Shown here one piece after another: positions 1 through 5,543 of a stretch of DNA of 18,857 bases (its first letter is position 1; every line of letters starts with the position of its first letter). The notes beneath the pieces were generated by a model. The model was not told the origin of the DNA. It saw nothing but the letters and a program-made list of their open reading frames with translations, and did not search any database. A program made the position numbers and the translations under genes. Source of the stretch: a bacterium (GTDB taxonomy: Bacteria; CSSED10-310; JAJRTK01); assembly GCA_024278345.1 (NCBI GenBank), contig JAJRTK010000438.1, forward strand, positions 1 through 18,857, given 5' to 3'.

Positions 1-91
1 CCGGAGCCCGGCGGGCAGCGGGGAGAGCCGGTCCCAAGGCCAGAGCCCGGCGGGCAGCGGGGAGAGCCGGCCCCAAGGCCGGAGCCCGGCG
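1..91 (+). repeat. 39-bp in-frame tandem repeat inside csx19
   Basis: Units begin at 1, 40 and 79. The first two are complete and differ at very few bases; the third is partial and merges into unique sequence after about base 91. A unit of 39 bp keeps the frame and encodes PEPGGQRGEPVPR. The array may extend further left. There are no spacers between units, so this is a coding minisatellite and not a CRISPR array. Confidence 0.9.
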
Positions 92-645
92 CCTGGTGCC
101 TTGCCTCTGGAGATGTGGGATTCCAGCGGCTGGCCCAGATCGCCGAGGGACTGGCCGCGAGCCTGGCGGCCCTGGACCAGGCTTCCCCGCGGCTCTGGTC
201 CGCCGAGCCTGGGAGCTGGATCCTTGCCCCCTGGGATCCGGCTCGGCTAAGGACAGCCACCATGGAGGGCCGGCTCTTCTCGCCTTCGGGCGAGCTCCGG
301 TGGCGCCGCCTGGGCGCCGGGATGGATGCCAGCATCCGAACGGTCTACCTGGGATGCGCGCCCCTTCCGAAAGAAACGCCGCTCCGGGATCGATCCGAAC
401 TTCTCCGGGACCTGACGCGGGGCCGGGCGCGAAAGGTCGTCCTCTGGGGGCGGCTTCTCCCCGGCGCGACGGACGGGTCCGTCTGGATCGAACAGCGGGT
501 CCCCCATCGTTTCCGGTACGGCTTCGTGGACCCCGCGTCCGAGAGGATCGCCTTGCTCCAGGAGCCTTGGGAAGAGTTGGACGGATCGGTCCAGTTCTGG
601 CGCTTCGTGGACCTGGTTCCCTACCACCGGCCGAAGGAGGCTTGA
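1..645 (+). CDS. csx19: Csx19-like type III-D CRISPR protein (TIGR03984 family), 5' end outside window
   Basis: The reading frame is open from base 1 to the TGA at 643-645, so the gene starts upstream of the window. The last ~180 residues resemble TIGR03984/Csx19: a GRLFSPSGELRWRRLG segment, VVLWGRLLP followed by WIEQRVPHRFRYGF, and a C-terminal FWRFVDLVPY. Csx19 is a small protein found in type III-D loci; its biochemical role is not well established. The visible N-terminal part is a 13-residue repeat (PEPGGQRGEPVPR) encoded by a 39-bp tandem repeat, which is not typical of the family and may lie upstream of the normal start. An internal ATG or GTG near 113-115 could serve as a start but has no clear ribosome site. 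The next gene begins 2 bp after the stop, and AAGGAGG at the end of csx19 is its ribosome site, so the two were one operon. Identification is by motif memory, without a database search. Confidence 0.7.
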   Translation, partial: PEPGGQRGEPVPRPEPGGQRGEPAPRPEPGAWCLASGDVGFQRLAQIAEGLAASLAALDQASPRLWSAEPGSWILAPWDPARLRTATMEGRLFSPSGELRWRRLGAGMDASIRTVYLGCAPLPKETPLRDRSELLRDLTRGRARKVVLWGRLLPGATDGSVWIEQRVPHRFRYGFVDPASERIALLQEPWEELDGSVQFWRFVDLVPYHRPKEA

Positions 646-647
646 CG

Positions 648-1739
648 ATGCCTGAAAGAGAAGAGTTTTGGAACCCGTACCGCTTCGTTCCCATGCCCCA
701 TGGAAATCCTCCCCGGAGGGCGCCCCAGTACCACCACAAGCCCCGTGGAAGCACGGGCAGGCTCTGGTGCCGCCTGGAGGCCGTGACCGCTCTCCTGGTG
801 GCCAAGCAATCGGGCAAGACCAACACCTTCTGGACCTCCAGAAGGACCGGGAAGCCGACCATCCCGGGCACTTCCCTCAAGGGGATGCTCCGGAGCGTCG
901 TGGAGCTGGTGGGACACGGCTGTTCCATCACTTCGGAGGAGAAGGCGGCGGCCTGCCGCCACCTGGAATCTCTCTGCATCGCTTGCCGCATCTTCGGGTG
1001 GGTGGGCGGACAGCAGAACGACCCTCTCTACCAAGGACACGTCTCCGTGGGCGACGGGGAGATGGACTGGACTCCCACGCACCAGGCGCGGTGGAGCACC
1101 GGGAAAGTCTATCTCTCCGGGCCCAATTAAAGGCACCGGTCGTTCTATCCCTCTGCCGAAGCCGGTCACCGGAAACTCTACCACCACCAGCCCGAGCGGA
1201 AGACGAAGCCGGCGCCACCGCTTCCGGGAGTCAGACCCAACGCAACCTTCCAGCCGGCCCCGGCGGGGACGGGCTTCACCTTCCAGCTCCGGTTCCGGGA
1301 TCTTCCCGACGACCTCCTGGGTCTCCTTCTCTACGCCCTGGTGCTGGAAGAAGAGTGCTCCGCCACCTTGACGGGCTGGAGCGATGGGCAGCGCCGTCGG
1401 ATTCCGATCCCCATCCACGGCCCCCTCCGACACAAACTGGGACAGGGGAAGCCCCTGGGGCTGGGCTCGTGCAAGATCGGGATCGAAAAGGCCCAGCTTT
1501 CCTCGGGCCTGGGCCGGTATGCGCCAGGCGGATTGGCCCAAGCGCGGACTCTTTTGGAAGGCGACTCCCTGGCCTCTTGGATCGACGGCAAAACCGGCCA
1601 CTGGCGCAGTCTTGCGACGCCCACCATGACCGACTTCCGGAAGATGGCCATCTTCGACGACAACGACCCCAGAAGTTTCCGTTATCCATCACTCCAGTGG
1701 TTCAACAGCCATTCTTCAATCCGCCTGAAGCCCCTGTGA
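648..1739 (+). pseudogene. Type III-D RAMP protein (TIGR03986-like) interrupted by an in-frame TAA
   Basis: This encodes a RAMP-fold (Cas7-like) subunit expected to bind crRNA in a type III-D effector. ATG 648 follows AAGGAGG with 7-nt spacing. The first 160 codons give WNPYRFVPMP near the N-terminus, the RAMP loop IPGTSLKGMLRSVVE, and the Cys motif LCIACRIFG. The frame then hits TAA at 1128-1130, right after LSGPN. The same frame stays open for 202 more codons and continues the family consensus: RHRSFYP, GHRKLYHHQP, FTFQLRFRDL, LLGLLLYALVLEE and the glycine-rich RHKLGQGKPLGLGSCKIGI, ending at TGA 1737-1739. There is no frameshift, so one nonsense codon splits an otherwise complete ~363-codon gene. 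A recent point mutation (for example CAA to TAA), an assembly error, or readthrough would all fit. GTG 1338-1340 could restart a C-terminal fragment, but that would lack part of the fold. Confidence 0.85.
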
Positions 1740-1808
1740 GGGGCGGTTTTTGCAGGTCACCCGGCTCACTCTGAAAAACTGGGGCTTCACCTGAAACGGG
1801 TATCCACC

Positions 1809-1823
1809 TAAGCCGGGACACGC
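1809..1823 (+). repeat. Shared 15-mer followed by an A-tract, copy 1
   Basis: TAAGCCGGGACACGC is identical to bases 5261-5275. Both copies are followed directly by A-rich DNA (here AACAAAACCAAAAAAAG) and then a GC-rich ACG/CGAGG segment. Read on the other strand it is a T-tract leading into GCGTGTCCCGGCTTA. It could be an end of a small mobile element or a shared regulatory site; the sequence alone does not decide. Confidence 0.6.
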
Positions 1824-1870
1824 AACAAAACCAAAAAAAGACGCGCAGCGTACAAAAACGTGGGCTGGGA

Positions 1871-2005
1871 TCCCGTTGCCCTTCGTTGCAACGGGAAGAT
1901 GAGCGCGCTCCCTGGTGGGTGCAGGGCGAAACCCTGCCAGGGGACGGGGGATGGAATCCCCGGACCACCGCCGGGTAACGCGAGGCGTGACCCTTCGAGT
2001 CACGC
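1871..2005. other. Cluster of four compact stem-loops
   Basis: Perfect inverted repeats occur in close succession: 1871-1879 with 1888-1896 (9 bp, 8-nt loop); 1921-1926 with 1932-1937 (6 bp, CGAAA loop); 1947-1952 with 1956-1961 (6 bp, 3-nt loop); and 1985-1991 with 1999-2005 (7 bp, 7-nt loop). None is followed by a T-run, so they are not classic terminators. The density suggests a structured RNA or the remains of a palindrome-rich element. I could not match it to a known RNA family. Confidence 0.45.
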
Positions 2006-2147
2006 AAACGTGACCCGCCGAGCGATAGCGAGGCGTTGCCCGGACGCTTGCGATTCCACAGTCCCGGGAATGTCCCGCCTTGCGTGGAGCCCCTGAAACA
2101 TCCCCTCATTTCCAGGCGGAAAGAGGGTTTGGGGGCACGTTGACCGG

Positions 2148-3346
2148 TTGAAGGGCGATGAGAGGGGAGGGGCGGCGGACGGACTGCCGCCGACCCGACC
2201 GGACCCCAACATGGCTGGCGAACCGGTGGAGCTGGAGATTCGGTCTCTTGACAAGCCTGGTCAGGAGAACGATCTGGACGCCTGTTATGCCCATTTCGAC
2301 GGCGTCCTCCGGGAACTTCTCCGGCAAGGAGTCTCTCCCGGAGAAATCGGCATCGATTTCACCAGAGGAACCAAGGTGATGAGCGCCGCCCTGGTTCTTG
2401 CGGCCATCCGCCGGGAGATTCCTCGGCTTCGCTACATCACGGGTGATCGGGACAATCGGGGTTTCGTCATCTCTGGCACGGAAAGAATCACCGAACTCTC
2501 CATCGCCCATATCGGAGCCCGGAAACTCCTGGAGACTACGTACAGTCTCATGGTTCGCGGCGAATCAGTGCCATCGCCCGATTCTACACGGCCTGGGACC
2601 GCCTAGACTACCGCCGGGCAAGTGACCTGGCAAAGGGGGAAGGCCAGTTTTTCCACGCGCTCCCTCCCGGGCGTTGGAGCCGCCTCGAACCCTCTCGGGA
2701 TGCCCTTCAATGGGTCGCGGCCTTGGCGCAACCGGAGCCAGAGGAGATGCACCGCCGCGCCGAACGCCTGGCAAAGCTCGTGGTCGATCTCTATGCCAAC
2801 GGCCAGCGCAGGTTGAGGGACACCCACCTGGAAGACGCCCTCCTCCGCGCCTACCGGATCTTGGAGCTCGTGGGCCAGATGCGGCTTTTCCAGAAGGGAT
2901 ACGACTCGGCAAGGCTGCCCGTCGGTGGTGAAGTCGTGGAGAAAACCAGGGCTTTCCTGGAAAAGAAGAAAAAAGAAGGCTTCCAGCTAAGCCGAGATGA
3001 AAGCTCTTACCTGGCGCCAAGAATGCCCGTCGCCTACCTGTTGACGCAACTCGGGGATTCCCTGGGCAAAAGACTGCGGAAAGAGGCCGACGACGGCGCT
3101 CTTCCCGCCAAACGTCGGAACAAGAGCCTCCTCATCCACGGCTTCGAGGTTTCGGCCACCTCCCGGGAACAGGTGGAGGAGCTTTTCCTGCGCCTGGAAA
3201 CCCTTCTGGCTGACGTTTTTAAAGAGGAATGGAAACGGTGGCTCCCCCTGGCCCAGGCCCTGGATTTTGGAGAGTCGATGGAAGACCCGTCACCGGAGGA
3301 TCGACTGCTCCGCCCAGCGCCAACGCCCGGGAGCCAACGGCCATGA
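2148..3346 (+). pseudogene. Degraded CARF-HEPN protein of the TIGR02710 (Cas02710) family
   Basis: This is a paralogue of the intact gene at 13588-14886. The 5' part (codons from about 2205) matches the second half of the CARF domain, with IDFTRGTKVMSAALV aligning to INYTGGTKTMSAALV. About 80 N-terminal residues, including the LSVGG nucleotide-binding strand, are missing. Near 2552 the similarity jumps from frame 3 to frame 2, a one-base deletion: frame 2 then reads RRISAIARFYTAWDRLDYRRA, aligning to RRQKILAAIGAFDAWDRFDHRQ in the intact copy. Frame 2 continues to 3346 and keeps a HEPN-like RNKSLLIHG (R-x6-H). The CARF truncation begins next to a palindromic element at 2171-2192. With both a truncation and a frameshift it should be inactive; a free HEPN fragment starting around 2723 (TTG) is possible but unlikely. 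Confidence 0.82.
2171..2192 (+). repeat. Palindromic repeat element, copy 1
   Basis: The 22 bases can fold on themselves (GGCGGC pairing with GCCGCC). They match the reverse complement of the core of the element at 13464-13504 with a single mismatch (C for T). The copy lies at the truncated 5' edge of the broken CARF gene, which suggests the element or recombination at it took part in the truncation. Confidence 0.7.
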
Positions 3347-3389
3347 ACAGGGGTTCTTGCGGGACCTATCAAATCGTCCTGTTTCTACT

Positions 3390-4925
3390 TTACAACCTTC
3401 TCCGCCGAAACCCTGCCACAGGCGACGCCCGACGTTCCACCCGCTCCACCACCAGCGAACCATCGGGGTTTTCCGGTAGGCCAAAAATTCCTCGGAGCAC
3501 TCCCCGCAGGAGTTCGTAGGCACCTCCGCCAAAGGAGGGGGCGTGGCCCGCATGAACGTCGAAGCCCATGGTCAAAGCCAAACGTTCCACTTCCCGGGCC
3601 AGCCGTGATTTCCCCAGCCCCGCTTCGCCTCCAATGGCCCATCCGCCTCCCCGGCCCTCGGCTGCCAGGCCAAGAAACGCAGCCAGCCGCCGAAGCTCCT
3701 CTCTTCTCCCCACCAAGGGTCTTTCCCGAGGCCTCCGCCGAGCTTCCCTGGAAAGAGTCCCCTTGGCCGCATAGAACGTCAAAGCCGTTCTCTTCCCCTT
3801 CACCTGCTGCTCACCACGCTCCTCCACCAGCAGGCCAGCCACCTCTTTCTTGACCCGGTCCGTCACCCATAGCTCCCCCCAATCCGCCGCTACCATCGTC
3901 CGGGCGGCCGTGTTCACCGCATCACCGATGACATCCACGGAACAACGTCTTTCGTTCCCCATGATCACGTTCACCACGATTCCACCGTGGATCCCACCCC
4001 GAACGCGCATCCCCGCCGGCACCCCTCGAATCAACTCGATCCCGGCGTGAACCGCCATCTCCAGATCCTTTTCATGGGCGCGTCCCAAACCAAAGAGCAC
4101 CAGCCACTTCACCCCAAAGGCCGACAGATCCGTCTTCAAGAACAGCCCGCCGTACCGCCCCGCCGCCGAGACCAAACCACCGTAAAACTCCTGAAGCCGC
4201 CGCCGCGCCCCGCCCTTCGTCTCCAAAAAGAGAACCGCCACCCTTCTGTAAGCTCCCTCAAATCCCTGGTAAAGGGAAAGCAACCCAGGTTCCAGATAGG
4301 CTTGGAGCTCTCGTCTCTCCACCTCCATGAGTGCGCTCTTTCGCCACGAAACTCGCCTCTCCGTCGCACGCTTCCGCCTCGCCGACGACGACACCAAGAT
4401 TGCGCCCGATGGAGCACGACTCTCCAACCGCGCCAGTTCCTCGACAACCTCCCCCGCCACCAGGTAGTGCCTCCTCCGCATCCCTCCCAGGTGATAGGCC
4501 TTGACGTTGCCGTAGTGGACCGCCTGGGAAATCCCCAGACCCACGGGGCCAACGCTGCTCACGACCTCGCCTCTCTCCCCGACCAACTCCAGGATGTCGC
4601 CCGCGGCGGCTTCAGCGCGACTCACGGGCTCCCGCCCACGAAACAGGCAAAACAGCGAGTCACCTCCAAAACCCACCACCGATCCACCCAATGCCTGGAC
4701 GCGATCCACCGCGGGGCCAAGAATCGAGCCAAGGTGATCCGATATCTCTTCCGCTCCATCCCTTCCACGTTCCTGGAGCTTTTCCGTCAACGCGGTGAAT
4801 CCCGAAACGTCCAAAAAGAGTAAAGCTGCCCGGAAACGCTCTACGTGAGGAAACTCCCAGCCGGCCTTCCGGCGAGCCAGGGAAGTCGAAAGAGACGAAG
4901 GTAGAAGCGGATCGAAATGGGTCAT
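3390..4925 (-). CDS. Tandem class III nucleotidyl cyclase with a truncated AAA/NTPase domain
   Basis: ATG at 4925 is preceded by GGAGG with 5-nt spacing (plus-strand CCTCC 4931-4935); a longer open frame upstream to 5018 has no such site. The 511-residue product has cyclase domain 1 (about 30-200) with both metal-binding aspartates, D39 in LFLDVSGFT and D89 in GFGGDSLF. Cyclase domain 2 (about 245-400) lacks the first aspartate (LFLETKGG) but keeps FLKTDLSAFG, MGNERRCSVDVIGDAVNTAA. This complementary pairing is that of soluble-adenylyl-cyclase-type enzymes, where the two domains form one active site making cAMP or cGMP. A P-loop (GEAGLGKS, 433-440) follows, but the protein ends only ~70 residues later in RRRRL, whereas family members usually continue for several hundred residues of ATPase and TPR. 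It is therefore 3'-truncated, about 40 bp from the end of the broken CARF gene. It is divergent from cmr2; any CRISPR role is unproven. Confidence 0.85.
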   Translation of the reverse strand: MTHFDPLLPSSLSTSLARRKAGWEFPHVERFRAALLFLDVSGFTALTEKLQERGRDGAEEISDHLGSILGPAVDRVQALGGSVVGFGGDSLFCLFRGREPVSRAEAAAGDILELVGERGEVVSSVGPVGLGISQAVHYGNVKAYHLGGMRRRHYLVAGEVVEELARLESRAPSGAILVSSSARRKRATERRVSWRKSALMEVERRELQAYLEPGLLSLYQGFEGAYRRVAVLFLETKGGARRRLQEFYGGLVSAAGRYGGLFLKTDLSAFGVKWLVLFGLGRAHEKDLEMAVHAGIELIRGVPAGMRVRGGIHGGIVVNVIMGNERRCSVDVIGDAVNTAARTMVAADWGELWVTDRVKKEVAGLLVEERGEQQVKGKRTALTFYAAKGTLSREARRRPRERPLVGRREELRRLAAFLGLAAEGRGGGWAIGGEAGLGKSRLAREVERLALTMGFDVHAGHAPSFGGGAYELLRGVLRGIFGLPENPDGSLVVERVERRASPVAGFRRRRL

Positions 4926-5260
4926 GGAAGCCTCCCCGAAAGAGGGATCAAACCCCCAGCCAAACAAAGCTGGCTGCGAGCTGGACTCTATGATCCGGTC
5001 GAAAAAGGCGAGCAGCATTAGCGGACGCGAACGATGCGAAGGGACTCAACCCGAAGAAAGAAAAGGCTGGGAATACAAAATGCCGGCTCTGCAAGGAGAA
5101 CACCGCCTGACAAAGAGTAAACTTAGCGAGGTGTGGGTATCCATGTACCATGAGAGTTCCGCCCGGTCTTTCATCTTTTCGTGGTGTTGGCCAGTCCTAC
5201 ATGATTATTCAGGCAGGACAAAGCGAGGCGCCGGCAAGGCGCAAAAGAGGGGCATCAACG

Positions 5261-5289
5261 TAAGCCGGGACACGCGCCAAAAAAAAAAA
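5261..5289 (+). repeat. Shared 15-mer followed by an A-tract, copy 2
   Basis: TAAGCCGGGACACGC (5261-5275) repeats 1809-1823 exactly. It is followed by GCC and eleven A residues. It lies about 270 bp upstream of cmr2, so an A-tract promoter element or a mobile-element end are both possible. Confidence 0.6.
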
Positions 5290-5363
5290 CGAGGCGTTGT
5301 TTGGGCGCTGACTGTCACCTCTTGTCTGCAGACCATCCCCGATGGTGAGGCGATCCAAACGTA

Positions 5364-5389
5364 GTCGAGGCCACTTCCGGGGCCTCGAC
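5364..5389 (+). promoter_or_regulatory. 9-bp hairpin in the presumed cmr2 leader
   Basis: GTCGAGGCC (5364-5372) pairs perfectly with GGCCTCGAC (5381-5389) around an 8-nt loop. No T-run follows, so a Rho-independent terminator is not well supported. It lies between two divergent genes, about 155 bp before the cmr2 start, where it could be an attenuator or an operator-like dyad; no function can be assigned. Confidence 0.4.
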
Positions 5390-5543
5390 GGTTATCATGG
5401 GACGGGTCTCCTCTCGGATTCCTTGAAGTCCGGGCGGACCTGCACAGGCAAGCGACCTATGCTACGGTTTCGGCAGAGAAAGTCGTCAAGCTGGAACGCG
5501 CCGATTTGGTAGGCCCCCTCGGTTCCCTCGGATCACTTTTTAA

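Larger units (their letters stand above)
1740..2147. other. Non-coding stretch between the III-D RAMP gene and the broken CARF gene
   Basis: I see no convincing gene here. Short frames exist on both strands but lack ribosome sites and recognisable motifs. The stretch holds a 15-mer shared with the region before cmr2 (1809-1823), an A-rich segment just after it, and a run of compact stem-loops from 1871 to 2005. It may be the scar of deletions that removed the rest of the III-D locus and the 5' end of the CARF gene. Confidence 0.6.
4926..5543. other. Divergent intergenic region between the cyclase and the cmr operon
   Basis: Both flanking genes are transcribed outward, so promoters for the cyclase (-) and the Cmr operon (+) should lie here. 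I do not see a convincing -35/-10 pair for either. Recognisable elements are the second copy of a 15-mer (5261-5275), an 11-base A-tract (5279-5289) and a 9-bp hairpin (5364-5389). Short frames on both strands lack start signals and recognisable motifs. Confidence 0.55.

Noticed and set aside
1-91. Possible CRISPR array (also considered for 8076-8201 and 16579-16686)
   Set aside because: Units are directly adjacent with no spacers, unit lengths are multiples of three, and each array is in frame within a long gene. They are coding minisatellites.
1871-2005. Group II or group I intron
   Set aside because: Hairpins are present, but I see no domain V-like hairpin, no intron-encoded protein and no clear boundaries.
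2500-2610. Programmed frameshift in the CARF-HEPN gene at 2148-3346
   Set aside because: There is no slippery sequence at the shift near 2552, and the CARF N-terminus is missing, so decay explains it better.
4924-5364. Plus-strand frame of 146 codons before the cmr operon
   Set aside because: It starts inside the cyclase ribosome site on the opposite strand, runs through the A11 tract and has no motif or start signal.
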